A DNA stretch of 64,000 bases from Xylaria sp. FL1777 (GCA_022578965.1 MU400529.1:310001-374000); one strand, 5' to 3'. Numbered from the stretch's first letter, positions 23,524 to 35,864 are shown. Translations and numbers: made by a program. The notes: generated by a model not told the origin, from the letters alone.

Positions 23524-24337
23524 TCACCCCGCACCCCGCACCCCGGCCCCCTCCCCCCCCTTTTCCCCCACAATTTCTCCTACCTCTCGGCGTTGCGTTG
23601 CTAATTTGCTATCGGTCGGGAATCTGGGGAAGTTGTGGAGTTGGGCGTATGAGGGCAATGAGGGGTAGTTCGGAAGTTTAGGAGCTTCGAGTCCATTCGC
23701 TAGCAAATTATTAAGCAGATTCGGGAAGTACCAGGTTTTGTTTCTAAAACCACAGCACCAACTGACTTTGGCAGTTTCTTCCGTCTCCCGTAAACCGTAG
23801 GTCAGGCACGGATCAATCGGAGCCAGGGCATAAATCCTCTTTCCAATTGAATCATGGTCGTACTGACCACCTCTGCAGGTAACAGATGGCCAACGCGTAG
23901 AATCAGCCCCGTATTCGTGTCGAAAGGCGGCCTTGAGTTTTCTGTAATTGGTTATGATGTCAGAAGGGATTTCCACGAGGGCGTCAAGCCGCCGGTGGGT
24001 GAACCAGCCGCGTCCAAGGGGACCACCGTTAAGCACATCCATTTCGTGGTCGACTGCATCCCACACGACTAATTTGCCTTGGCCGAGCAGGACTGTGTTA
24101 TGATAGGCAGAGTAGCCTTTGTTCACGCCGTTGTCTATGACCTTGTTGGCGGTGTGCCAGAAACCATCGTGATAGAACCTGAAAACCGGATCCTCGTGTC
24201 CTGTTATAAGAACATCTCGGGGGATGGTCGGTTCATGGGCCTGTGAGGGGTTCGTGTCAAGTTAGTGTCAATTGTCCCATGAATGGAAAACGACAACCAC
24301 ATACGCCTGTAGCGGGAGAGAGATCGACCCCAGCCAT
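23524..24337 (-). CDS. Unrecognised protein, 249 residues, two exons
   Basis: I do not recognise this family. Exon 1 (24337-24305) encodes MAGVDLSPATG. A 64-bp intron with GTATGT donor and CCTCACAG acceptor joins it, in phase, to exon 2 (24240-23524), which continues with AHEPTIPRDVLITGHEDPVF. The middle is rich in Trp, His, Asp and Tyr (FYHDGFWHTANK, LVVWDAVDHEMDV), like a folded enzyme or binding domain. There is no signal peptide or membrane helix. The last 30 residues are basic and Gly-rich, encoded by a strongly G-rich tract. The long clean frame across an intron argues for a real gene, but it could also be a decayed or lineage-specific one. Confidence 0.6.
23527..23571 (-). other. G-rich tract with G-quadruplex potential at a 3' end
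   Basis: The plus strand shows successive runs of four or more C separated by 2-4 bases; read on the minus (coding) strand these are at least five G-runs next to the stop codon of the 249-residue gene. Confidence 0.7.
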
Positions 24338-26525
24338 TTTACATAAGATTTATCTCTATCGTGTAAAGATGTAGTCAGGAATATTCGAAGGAAAGAATTT
24401 GATGTGTATCGCGACATATCCCACTCCTGCCATCGTACTAACTTATATACAACAAACAAACAACAAACAAGGGAACAGTTCAGAAACGTGATACCTTCGT
24501 AATAGAGTAACAATAAATAATCTAAAATAATCGACTGTCATCAGATCAATGTTTGTCTCTACCAAGGGACACTCGCAAACAGGGCGCCTAGAAGGATGAA
24601 AAGCCTCGTGAGGGGGAGGTAAGGGAGGTAGCGGAGGACAGGGGATAGGAATCGATGGCATTCTGTATGTTACACTTCAACTGTTGCTCATACCACTAGA
24701 ACGTTTCGACTGGCAATGATGTAATACACAATACAAAAGCCCTCGCATCAAAATGCGACGAGAAGTGAGCCAATGCCAACATAATATAATGAGCATTGTA
24801 TATATCTTGCACTATAAAAGTCACTGTCTAAGCCTCTGTCTGGTTATTGGTAGTAAGAAGGCATTCGCTAGCATATAGATAGCCACGTGATTGCATACAC
24901 AAGCGTCTATCCCTTGCTGCAGTATAACAGTTTACGCAGCACAAGAAACGCCATATTATTTAGCTCATCGAAGCGAGCAGCCCTACCTGGGAGAATTTCC
25001 TAACTCTAGTTTCAGCGTTAAACTTGGTGTCTCGAAATCGCCACAATTTTGTCGAGGATAAAGACGAAGGTATGCTTAGGATTTGGTGGCAAAGAGGGAT
25101 GGCAATTCCTGACGACGTTTGTCGCCCGTTGCCTCGAATACCACATCGTCAAATCGATCCGTCTGATGCACGACAGATGGCTCAAGTACTTCAGGAAAAA
25201 AGAAAAAAAAAGCATTATTCTGGCCGCTAATTTCTCGGGTAGAATGGTGCTTCACTTAGCCCCTGACAGTCTTCCATCGCATTTTCCTATCCCGTACTAG
25301 TTGTCTCCTCACATACAGTCGTGCTGTCCAATGATGTATTAGGGTATGCGAAACGAAGGAATAAACTCAGTCAAACTAGCCCTTTAAGATTGCAGACCGT
25401 AAGACCCCACGTTGTCTGTGAGGCTGTCCAATGTAGTTGCCTTCAAGACGTGTGCGACGTTAAGACAGGCAGCAGAGCCTGTAATATCTCCTTATTAAAA
25501 CCCTCTTCTTATTGACACCGCCACAGCCACGTGGCAGGCGTTTGGACAGCCGGCGCAGCTACAACGTCGCTTCTAGTTTGCTCAAACAATTGGAAAATAA
25601 TCGCTCATAAGTATCTCAGATCAATATGGCTTATAACAGACTCAGGTTGCACCTCTGGTCCCCCTGCGTGTTGGTATATCTGTCTTTTTCAGTCGACCCG
25701 CTCAACATACGTGCTCGATATCAACGCTCCCTCGTCGAGACTCGGGACAGCTCTACCTTCCATCGCTTCGCACTCATCGCAATGATCGTGGTTATGAGTA
25801 CGCTACTAATATAGTCTTTTTCATACGAGTATTACGAAAGGAAGAGAGGTATATTAGAATATAAAGAAGCCTTAAGGAAGAATATCGCCATCTTGAGCTG
25901 GTAGGATGATGTGAAGTCCGATATCAACTGTGGGAAGACATACGGCGGTTCGAAAGACGTCCAAAAAAAACCAAACGAGTTCAAATTGCCGTCAATACCT
26001 GCCGTTTTGCTCTTTGATGTATATCAGACTACATCGGATGAGAATTTGGGGAAAGGACAGGATAGTACGAATATGGTTCTATGTTTCTCAATTAACTCAT
26101 CTAGAATACAGCTAGCCTCAAAACTACTGAAGATGCTAACTGTGAGGGTCTTCCTTCCTTCTATGCCGATTATTTCGTAATGAAAGCAGGCGGAAGAATA
26201 CCATCATGAATAAGGCCTCAGAAATAAGGCGTGTGGTTTCTCGTATCACCCTAGGTTCTCCTTGTGCTAATCCTGCGCAAGTTCTGGTCTAAGCAAAGCA
26301 AAGCAAAGCATACCCCGGGATCCCCCAAACTCTAACCACTGCACTGTTCTAGCCTGAACCAACACCAAACCATGTCTCTTTTTATCCATTTCGGTCCTTA
26401 TATCGCGTACCATGTAGCCTCTGGCAACTGGTTATAACGGCCCTTCGCCACGCACTTCGAGGTGGATATCCCTTGCAGGCCGGAATCACCTGCAAGCTGC
26501 GGCATATCCGCCGATGCCCACTAAC
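24338..26525. other. Intergenic, no gene seen
   Basis: About 2.2 kb. Frames at 25024-25300, 25531-25814 and 25911-26180 are short, overlap each other and show no family motif. A short AAGCAAAGC direct repeat lies near 26292-26310. Confidence 0.5.
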
Positions 26526-29139
26526 TCAGTGCTCCTTCTCACTCTCAGTCTCATCCGGGTCATGAGGCTTGGCAGTTCCTGTGCCAGGGGTCATCTTATC
26601 GGGTCCATTTGCAACACCTCCATTAGCTGCTGTGTCCCAGCCCTTCGCTCCAGGAAGTGTCGGTAAATAAACCGCCGTATCACCACCATTTTCGTCAACC
26701 TGAATTGCATCTAGCAGCCCAATAGGCTTTCGATTAACAGCGGTGAGAGGCGGGCGAGATTCCGTGAGATCGGAGGCTGACTCATGAGTGCGGGTAGAAG
26801 CACGACCACGTCCCTTCTTCCCCGTCCCTGCTTTTGCCGGCGTTGCTTGAGGTTTACGGCCCTTAGGTGCGGAAGTAGACTTAGAGGCTCCGCCACCACG
26901 AGCGCGCTTCCTTCCCCGACGTGCGCCAGATCGTGCCGGTGTGTAGTCCTCATCCTCATCACCACCCATACGCTTAGACCGCCTTACCCCAGGACCTCTG
27001 CCCCGCCTTGGAGGTGCTTCCTCATAGGCAGTAGCATCTGGTTCAACGATAGCACTCAAGTCAATTGGCTTTTGCTGCTCTCGGTGTTGGGTATGTTCGT
27101 ATTGTAGGTTTGATGTAGGCGCATTGCTTAGGTTCGGATAGGGTTGGCCGTCAGAGCTCTGCTTCTTCCTCACTCTACGGTTCTGGGCACATTGTGCAGT
27201 AGCCGTATCCTCAAGGACAATAACATCATCCATTTCTCTCTCTATAGCCTGAACTTCTGGTTCTTCTGTAACGTCTTCATATTTTCCCTCGGGTCGCTGA
27301 GTTTCGTCCTCGTGGCGGTCTAGCCAGCTTCTATGAGGTGCTGAAATCTTCAGGCATAGATGTTAGCAACCCCGAATTCGATAATTATAGATTCATCCTT
27401 TCCGACGGTACATGGGTAAAGACAGACATCAAAACTTGTGTGATCAAGCTCCATCACGGACTTTGCAGAAGAAAGATAGGAATCAGACATCGTACCTTCA
27501 AAGCATCACTGGTAGGCGACGAGTCTGCTGCTACGGCTCTACTGTATTCCATTTCCTCGTCCTCATGCTCTTCGCCCTGCCTATTACCCTGCCCATTGCC
27601 CTGATGGGCAAGTTGTTCAAGCGAGTTCGTAGTATCATCAGGGAGAATACTGTAGCGACCTTCAGTCTGGAGAACGGCGTAGCATCCATGTGCGCCGTAA
27701 AAGTCGAGATAGCCCTCTCGGATACTCCATTCGTGCACTCCTGGTTCGACGAAGTGAGGTAAGACCATGCCATTACGGATGATGACCAATCTCTGAGTCG
27801 TTTTCAAACGGAGAGCGATGTGAGCGGGTAGGTCCCCCATGTTGAATGTCGCTGGTTCAGATGTCTTTGGGGGCGGAACGACAAAGTATGTACCTCCAAT
27901 TCCATGTGCATCACCTAAGTCGTCGTACCTCTCGTGTTGGGGCGGGTCGAAAGTGAGCACATGACCTTGTGGTCCTAGGATAGTGTAGCTCCGAGGTAGT
28001 CGGAATTGAAAGATCTCACCTGGCCAAGTGTTCCACAATTGCTGTAGCTCCGGGTTTGCCAACTCCCGCGAGGGGCCCTGCGGCTCAGTTAGTGAATGAA
28101 AGGGACCTGCATTCTCTTGTCTTATACTGTGAGCATCGGGTTCATCAGAGCCAAATATGTTCTTAGGGTTGGCCGATGAGTCCAAACGCGCCATTAACGG
28201 TCCCTGGTCAGTTTGCAAAATCTCGAGTTTAGCATGTCGGCTCTCCTCTGAATCGGACTGGGTAGATGCTGCGCTGACGTTGTTGCTTTGGTAGCCTCTG
28301 CTACCCAGTGACTCGAGCCGACTGTTTTTATCCTCCCGAATGTCAGAGGCATTCCTTGCTAGGACAAAGTCATTGTATTCGTTATCCGTAGGGCTCCTGG
28401 TAGACCAGCAAACGTAGTAGCGACCAGAGGTGGTAAGCTGCCTCGGGCCACGAGGTCCATAAGCCACACTACCTTCCGGTAAATCAATAAAGGATATGCG
28501 AGCGTCTGGTGTACCATCTGCTCTTGGCCGCCAAGCGCCGACAAGCGCGACCATTGCTCGGGTATCGTTACCTACGCAGGTTGTATACTTAGAATAACTC
28601 TTTTGCTCTCGGGGCGGCGGAAAAATGACGTCGGCTTGATCGAGTCTGGAGATATCAACGCCGGTTACGTCAATGTGCGGAGGCCACGTGATAGTTCGTC
28701 GATTCCATGCTTGTACTGCCTGGACGTGATCTTGATATCCCATGGCCTTGAGGAAGTCGCAAGCTGGTTCAATTGAGGACGGTAATATAAGCACGGGTCG
28801 TTGCTGAGGGATGTCTTCGGTCTCGTTTATCGGCACTGCTTGGTCTCGACCCCATTGCTCTACTACTAACTTCCCTCGCTTACAAGCTTCCTGGTATTGG
28901 AGGTGAGTAAGAAGAAAGCTTTCAATCTCGTTAGATTGTAGCTTTAGAGCCCTGCATGTGTTCTGAAAAGAACCAAAATGAGATGTGAGCTCCGCCAGAA
29001 TGATAGTTTGCCCGATGATATCAATCTTGGCCCAATCTGGGCTGATAGGTCTAAGGAAGGAGGTATCGTTTCGAGTAGGAAGTCTGCAGGTGTATGCTCT
29101 TTCTGACCGAGAGGCCATCTCGAGACCGTGTTGAGCCAT
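26526..29139 (-). CDS. Large nuclear-type protein with AT-hook-like motifs, unknown function
   Basis: Two exons, 29139-27496 and 27347-26526, join through a 148-bp intron (donor AAG|GTACGA) to 821 residues. The N-terminal 450 residues look folded and match nothing I know (WPPHIDVTGVDISRLDQAD, ARISFIDLPEGSVAYGPRGP). The C-terminal third is disordered and basic with GRP-type cores (RRGRGPGVRRSKRM, RRGRKRARGG, KKGRGRAS), which resemble AT-hooks that bind the minor groove of A+T-rich DNA. An acidic tail (PDETESEKEH) ends it. A chromatin or transcription role is inferred only from these motifs. Without the intron, both halves would appear as separate frames. Confidence 0.75.
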
Positions 29140-29447
29140 GAGAGTAGCACTGCTGGTTCGTTGCTAAAGGCGGATGATTGAGAGCAGATCATGCATTAGT
29201 GGCGATAGAATTTGTTGTTGCAGAGATGTAAAGATGGGGTTGTTTCGGGGGCAACGGGTTTCAAAAGAGCGTGTATATTAACAATACCCAAGTACCCCGC
29301 GCTATCTAGAACAGTCTCGGCGCCGGTGTCAGTTGTTTGCTTCAGTCAGCTAGCTGTGCCAGTCAGTTCATGCAGTTGTAGCATAAGCTAATAAAAATAA
29401 TGGGCAAGTACCTAGGTAGTTGAAGAAACCGGGTACCGTCACATAAC
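29140..29447. other. Intergenic, contains TACCTAGGTA at 29409-29418
   Basis: About 300 bases between the AT-hook gene start and the 3' end of the Zn2Cys6 gene; no gene is seen. One exact copy of the palindrome TACCTAGGTA is present. Confidence 0.7.
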
Positions 29448-31326
29448 CTATCGGTCAAGTAATGATGCCATCCAGACAAGAGTTCCGAACTCGTCTAGAC
29501 TCTCGCACCAAGTGACCAAGTCTTTCTGGATTAGAGTATTTTCTTCACCATTCTTTCCCGCTTGACCAGTGCCGGAGTAGCATAGCAAATCGTCGATAGT
29601 AAGCACTTTGTGTGATACAATTCGACTTTTATATCTGTCTAGTCGAATAGCCCAAGTCTCAGTAGCATCCTGGTCCCAGAGGGCCCGTCCAGCCGGCAAA
29701 GGAGTGGCTAGTATAGCACAGCAACGCCCAGGATTTCCGATCTGAATACCTAGTACAATTCTGATCACATATAATAGGCTTATAGTCCTAAAGTTATAGA
29801 ATAGGACCTAGGTTAGAAGTTGATGCGAGGGTCATACTAATGAAACAGAGCAGGAACCTACCTTCGAATGCCCTCGTAAACAGCCCAAGACTCCTGACTT
29901 AGACTTGGATCCTTATAGATATCTTTTTCAAATCTCCTGCCAAATGAAAGCCTTGCTAACATATCCTAGGTAGAGTATAAGTGTTGGTTTCTAGTCATAT
30001 ACGAGGTGGATTTCGTGATGATGTGGAACACACTGACGCTGAATGTCACTGCTAAAGAGGCAACGTCGTTCTTGGCAATCGACTCTGTATCCTGTGCTTG
30101 AATCAAGACTACAGAACTCCGAATCAGTACTTCTGTTCAGAGGTACATGTAACTGGCTCTTGGTATAGGACATCAACTCAGAAAGAAGGCTCTTTTAATG
30201 ATGAAAGCCAGCTCAGGTTTAACTCACTGTAGACGACCACGGCTTGAGCTGCTGCTAGGAGCGTTGGTATGTCATAAGTACGATACTATATCCATGTTAG
30301 TAAAATTGTCCGTTACGTTTAAGCCTGCCCATTAAAATGTCTAAACTGCCTTCGCATCAGATTACCCAGCTAGCACAGAAAGAAATAAGAGAAATGATCG
30401 CTCACTTCGTCATATAGACGTTTTTGCTCATCATATATTGCTTTCCAAATGAACTGTGTGTTACCCGAAATACGACTATAAAACATTTGGGTCAAGGCAG
30501 CACAGTTCGCCAGCGGCTCAGGAAAGCACTGGTGCATTCCAGTAGTTGCGGTGCAATGATGAGACAACCTGTTGTTTAATACACATTGGGGGTAGATAAA
30601 GGGTGGCAGCCTGCTTCCTCGGATTAGCATCGTCGGGTAGTTCTGGATTTGACCTGTAAGTGTTCTTGCCATCAATGGCAGTTCGTTTGTCATACCTCGC
30701 CGATGAGCGAGAAGGTGTTTGTAACGCTTTACATGAATAGCGACTGTTGATTCATCCATGTCTACAGATCTTTCGTCTTCCCCTCTGGGTAGCGAAGGAC
30801 GATCCGACTGTGGTAGACATTCTGCAGCTACAGCAGCTTCGACTGAATGACCCATTGGGGCCGCAGAGTGTATGTTAGGTTGGGATTTCTCCAATTGGGA
30901 TTCTCCCATCATGTCCCAACGTAACGGGAAAGTAAGAAATGGGTCATCGTCGGGAGCTTCATCCTCGGGAACCTCTCTAGATAGCAGAGGTTCATTGGCC
31001 TGAAATGAGACCCAATGATCTATTTCGCTATTGCCTAGTGCAGGATCCTCGCCAATAGCTCCCTCATATTCTAGGCTAGTTACTCCCAAGTCTGAAAGGC
31101 TGAACAGGCGCGAGAGGGGTTCCGCGGTATTGACGGGGCCGGCCGAAGATGGACTCTGGTCCACTCCAATGAGATGCGGTCGAGTGTAAGGCCCTATGCG
31201 AAACGAGCCTCCACTGTATTTGCATTCCAAGCCCCTATTCAAGCAGCGAACGCAAACAGGGTCAAGGGAGCATCTTGCCTTGGCTAACCTGCATTGTTCG
31301 CACGCTTTCTTCCGAGAGATAGGCAT
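29448..31326 (-). CDS. Zn(II)2Cys6 transcription factor
   Basis: Exons 31326-30406, 30285-30228, 30108-30003, about 29951-29862 and 29760-29448 sum to 495 residues in frame. The N-terminus has the binuclear cluster CEQC-x6-C-x5-C-x2-C-x6-C (residues 9-35). A basic linker and acidic stretches follow. The middle and C-terminal parts match the fungal regulator tail: RTYDIPTLLAAAQAVVVYIL, QESWAVYEGIRR, and a final PLPAGRALWDQ segment. It should be a nuclear DNA-binding activator or repressor. The acceptor of the third intron (an AAG) is the weakest call. It is shorter than Gal4-type proteins and lacks an obvious full fungal-trans domain. The divergent neighbour is a Gal80-like protein. Confidence 0.85.
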
Positions 31327-32122
31327 TGGAGGATAGCCTTGACCAGAAACAACTAATAGATGTGCTTAAAGAATGGTGGCATGGATTAATGCAGGCTTCT
31401 TCCTCGTTCCGGTGTTGCTTTCAAGGCCAAGTAAGATTTCTGTGGTAATGGTTTTCCAGAGCAAGTCGCTACAGCGGCTTCAACAGGTAAGGTCTAGACC
31501 CATTTGTCAGCACCGGAATTCCATCTTTAGTGCCGGGCTTGGCTCCGCTGTTCCCGGAGTTCAAGTGGATCCCTATCATGTCTTGCATTGGACATTTGTG
31601 TTGCCTACCTACCTACTGATAGGGGCAATACCCAGAGGCTCATTTCTTACTTCAGATATCACGCAGCTCGATTGTTGGAGGCGGCCGGGGAGTGTTAATT
31701 GTGCGTCGCAATTGTTTAAGAAGGTTTGCCGCCTACAGCGGACATCTTCGCAAATGGGTTTGAAGGTTAATAGTATTCGGCAATAAACATCCGCACTTAG
31801 GGGCTGTACTGGTCTGTACAGGCTTACACGTTATCCCAGGGATCAAAACGCGGTTGTTATTTTGTAAGCAACGTCTATCCAGGATTACCATTACCAGCTT
31901 CAATGTGGGGAGACCGGAACTCAAGTGGGCACAGCAAACCTCGGAAAGACAAAGAACAGCATGAGCGGGCATGTGCAGTTTGTAAACCCGCGGTGTAGAT
32001 TATAAAAGCAGCTTTGTCCTCGTACAAGCTAGAAATCGTTTGACAAACAGCTGCAATCACACCTTTCTCTAGAACCTGCTTTCGATTGCTGAATAGCTAC
32101 TCGATTATCTTAACTGATCAAG
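31327..32122. promoter_or_regulatory. Divergent promoter region between Zn2Cys6 and Gal80-like genes
   Basis: 796 bp separates the two start codons on opposite strands. An ATTATAAAAG TATA-like element lies at about 31999-32008, roughly 115 bp before the Gal80-like start. I saw no obvious CGG-N-CCG palindrome by eye. A 137-codon frame here (31373-31786) has no family features. Confidence 0.5.
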
Positions 32123-33521
32123 ATGGCCCCAATTCGCGTGGGTATAATGGGTCTACGACCAATGCCACAGGGCGAATCGAGCCCTCAGCTGCGACTCGGC
32201 TATTGGGCTGCCTCGGCACATCTTCCAGCTCTCCGAGCGCTGCCCGAAGACTACGAGATAGTCGCGGTTTGCAATTCAAGTGTGGAATCCGCGAGGACGG
32301 CGAGTAAGGACCTAGGCTGTTTTTATATAAATTGCAGACGCGCAATGCTGACCCAGAATTCCAAGTCAAACAGTACGGTTTGCCAGAATCCGCAAAAGCC
32401 TATGGGAACCCTAATGAGTTAGTCCCCTGGAGTCATTATTTCCCCCTTCTGGCAGGTTTTGGGCCTCATTGCCCCTGCATGCTCCCGAAACATAAACTGG
32501 AATCTTTCTCTTTTCAGTAATTGCTAACTCCAGCGTGTAAACAGTCTTGCGAATGATCCGCTTGTGGATCTAGTCATTATCTCTGTCAAGGTGGGAAAGC
32601 ACTTCGAATTAGCGAAACCAGCTCTCGAGAAGAAAAAGGATGTTTTCGTGGAATGGCCTCTAGGTGCTAGCCTTGCTGAGGCCGAGGAGCTGTCTAGGCT
32701 TGCCTCGGTCGCGGGAGTACGCACATCTGTAGGTGTCCAGGCGAGAGCGGACCCCCTGGTTGTGAAAATTAAAGAGATTGTCGAATCGGGACAGATTGGA
32801 AAGGTCTTAAACTCCTCCGCATTGATCTCTTCTGCTCTTCCCTTTTACGACTCATGGGAAGAGGGTTCGGAATTCTATCTCGACCACAAGTCTGGCGGGA
32901 ATACTTTCTTCATTAATTTCGGTCATTGTGAGTGTATTCCTTCGATGAATTGTTTTCCCCGTTCGAGATTTTATGCTAACCTCATCGCTAGTCCTCGACA
33001 GCCTGACGCACGTGCTTGGTGACTTTACAGAGGTCCAAGCAATCATGAAAACCACAATCTCGAGTATGAAAATCTTCAGCTTCGAAGGTGTGCTGGTCAA
33101 TCCCGCACATCCAAAGACAAGCGCAGATCAGGTACTTGTACAAGGTATCCTCGAGAGTGGCGCAGTTGTATCCATCTCACACAGAAAGCCGAGGGCTGAA
33201 GTTGATGGCGTCAACTTTCGCTGGGTCATCTCTGGATCTGAGGGCGAGATTGAGGCTCTCATTCCCAAGTCGATGTGGCAATTCGGTGAACCTAAGCGGA
33301 CGCTGAAACTCAGAATTGGTGATAAAGAAGCCGTTGATGTGGATTTTCTAGCCGGTGACGAGCTCGAGTCTAAGGTGCCGGCGATTGCTACCAATATATC
33401 TCGCCAATACCGTGACTTCGCAAAGGGTAACTCGGAGACTGTTGCCACTTTCGAGTCATCCCTAAAAACTCATCGACTCCTCGACAGGATCACCAGAGCT
33501 GCAGGTTGGGAGTCTGTTTGA
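32123..33521 (+). CDS. Gal80-like Gfo/Idh/MocA-fold protein
   Basis: Exons 32123-32303, 32357-32417, 32545-32927 and 32992-33521 give 384 residues in frame. The start MAPIRVGIMGL is a Rossmann NAD(P)-binding strand-turn. AASAHLPALRAL and YGLPESAKAYGNPNDLANDP follow the Gal80 pattern. The catalytic EKP of Gfo/Idh/MocA dehydrogenases is replaced by EWP (in VFVEWPLGA), so the usual catalytic lysine is absent, as in Gal80. The C-terminal beta-sheet domain (residues about 150-384) is complete. This suggests a nucleotide-binding regulator rather than an active dehydrogenase. Whether it represses a Gal4-type activator here is unproven; filamentous fungi have several such paralogues with unknown roles. 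Confidence 0.88.
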
Positions 33522-34456
33522 TACTTGTAGCACAGTATATGATAAGATGATGACATGTTATTAGGTGGTGGGGGTTGTTGACGGCGAGATTGCGACGGTT
33601 CGACGAATTGAAGGATATAAAACATAGGTAGTCTCCCAATACAGAGGATATTGCTGCCAATGAGATACACCTTCTCCAACTATATGGGCATTACAAGGTC
33701 ATACAGATAGAAGAGCTCTCTATCAGTAACCGTAGAGGTACAGCTGGACTAAGCGGAACGAGAACGTGTTTCGATGCCAATATACCACGATACAACGCAA
33801 GCTGGAGAATGTGAGCTTATCTAAAGGCTCGTTTTGATATGAAATTCATGTCGTCTTTGCCGCTTGATATAGTAAGACGTATGGAGTACCTTTTTCAAGT
33901 TTAGCAAGTTAGCTCAATAGAAATCCAGGAGGTTGAGCCAGGGTAAGCCAGGGTAAGCCAAGCTGTAATTATATTAGGCATGTTTATACAGTCAAAAGAT
34001 CGCCCTGTAAGCCGTGTAGTAAGTAATTTTAGGTAGTTTTCGCGTGTTTAAGTATGTAGGTCAGCTAGAGGCATTCGTATGAAGTCTATACTCGTTTAGA
34101 AGTTGTGAGATCAAATGCCTCCAAACACAGGGAAGGACCATTGTCAAGCCACAAGTACTGGAAACGGGGCTGAGTAGAAATGTGGCTCAAGCTTCTCGAC
34201 CTGTTTAGGTACTACCTAAGGCCTTAGTACAGGGGAGGCTTGCGCCCGGGCAGTTACGTATGTCCTACCTATACATACAATTGAGTATTTAAGTCAGCAT
34301 TTTACACCAAAGGGATCCTTCAATCGCCCTTGTCTTCGATATTCCAGGCCGCTTGCTCGACGAATTAATCCGAATCACACGAATTCAAGCATCTCTTTAA
34401 AGGAACGCAACGAAACGGCCGTGGGCGGTAAAAACACAGACAAGACGAGCCCTACG
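33522..34456. other. Intergenic with a short tandem repeat
   Basis: About 930 bp without a gene. At about 33936-33960 the unit CAGGGTAAGC is repeated almost perfectly. The right part is the END3 promoter; an in-frame upstream ATG at 34421 precedes the chosen END3 start. Confidence 0.55.
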
Positions 34457-35864
34457 ATGGCCCCGCGGATTGAGCCCCAGGAGATCGAGACATACTGGAA
34501 TATCTTCACGACGCGGACCAATGGCGGCAAGTTCCTAACCGGCGAACAAGCGGCGCCGCTGCTGAAGAACAGCGGCCTGCGAGATGACCAGCTCGAGCGC
34601 GTCTGGGACGTGGCGGACGTCGACAACGACGGTAATCTGGACTTCGAGGAGTTCTGCGTGGCCATGCGCATCATCTTCGATATAGTGAACGGGGTGCGTA
34701 CTCTTCGCCGTCCTCCTTCCCGGACCTCCTTCCTTCTTTCCTTCCCTTCCTCTCCCAGTCATCGTGGAAGAGAAACAAACCCTAACGTGAAGTGTAGGAG
34801 TATGCCGAGGTTCCCACGACCCTGCCGGACTGGCTGGTGCCCGAATCGAAATCACATCTCGTACAAGCGAACCGCGCGCTCACAGGCAAGCAAGTGCAGT
34901 TCGAACAGGTGGTGGACGACGACTCCGACACGCCGGGGCTGAAGGATGGATTCGACTGGTATATGAACCCGCAAGACAAGGCCAAGTACGAGTCGATATA
35001 TCAGGAGAATAGGGACATGCGCGGTGAAATATCCTGTACGTCGCACTACCTCCGAGCACACAAGCATAATTGGGACTAACTCTTTCCCTCTCTCTTACCC
35101 CCTACGCAGTCAATGCCCTCGAAGACCTCTACGAATCCCTCGACGTACCCGACACGGACGTCCGTTCGGCATGGAACCTGATCAACCCATCGGCAGCGTC
35201 GACGATCAACAAAGACGCGTGCCTCGCGTTCCTGCACATCCTGAATAACCGGCACGAGGGGTTCCGGATCCCGCGGACGGTGCCAGCGTCGCTGCGGTCG
35301 TCGTTCGAGCGGAACCAGATCGACTACCAAGTCGACAGTGAGCGGAACTCCTCATCGTCGGCGGCCGCAGCGTCGCGGTGGGCCGCCAAGGCCGACGACG
35401 CCACGGCGACGGGACGCAAGGCCAAGTTCGGCGACCAGTACCTGACGCGGCTGGGCCGCAGCAGCTTCAAGACGGCCGGCACGGACTTTAGCTCGGCGCA
35501 GTCGGACGCCGAGTGGGAGGAGGTGCGGCTGAAGAAGCAGCTGGCGGACCTCGAGGCCAAGATGGAGAAGGTCGAGGCCGAGGCGAACCGGCGGCGCGGC
35601 ACCAGCGGTGGTGGTAAGCGCGAGACCCAGCCAGCCCTCGTCAAGCGCGAGCTCGAGCAGCTGCTCGACTACAAGCGCAAGGAGCTGAGGGATCTCGAGG
35701 AGGGCGGCGGCAAGGCCAAGGTCGGCGGCAGTCTGCGCGGCGTCGCCGACGACTTGCAAACGGTCAAGGAGCAGGTCGATGGGCTCGAGTCGCATCTTGC
35801 TACGCGCATGCAGGCGCTCGAGCAGCTGAGGCGGGAAATCGACGACGAGAAAGCCGGGAGATGA
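34457..35864 (+). CDS. END3: END3, endocytosis and actin-patch protein with EH domain
   Basis: End3 forms a complex with Pan1 and Sla1 that drives actin-dependent endocytosis at cortical patches (known for the family; SagA in Aspergillus). Exons 34457-34693, 34798-35035 and 35110-35864 give 409 residues. An EH domain lies at 1-95 with EF-hand loop [14 protein letters not shown] second EH-like region follows ([22 protein letters not shown]). The C-terminal half is a coiled coil ([19 protein letters not shown] and more) ending in a Glu/Arg-rich repeat. An upstream in-frame ATG at 34421 adds 12 residues, but [14 protein letters not shown] is the usual N-terminus. GC content rises sharply in exon 3. 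Confidence 0.95.

Noticed and set aside
31373..31786. 137-codon plus frame in the divergent promoter
   Set aside because: No family resemblance; sits where promoter DNA is expected.
35352..35795. 147-codon Leu/Arg-rich minus frame
   Set aside because: Shadow of the GC-rich coiled-coil exon of END3.
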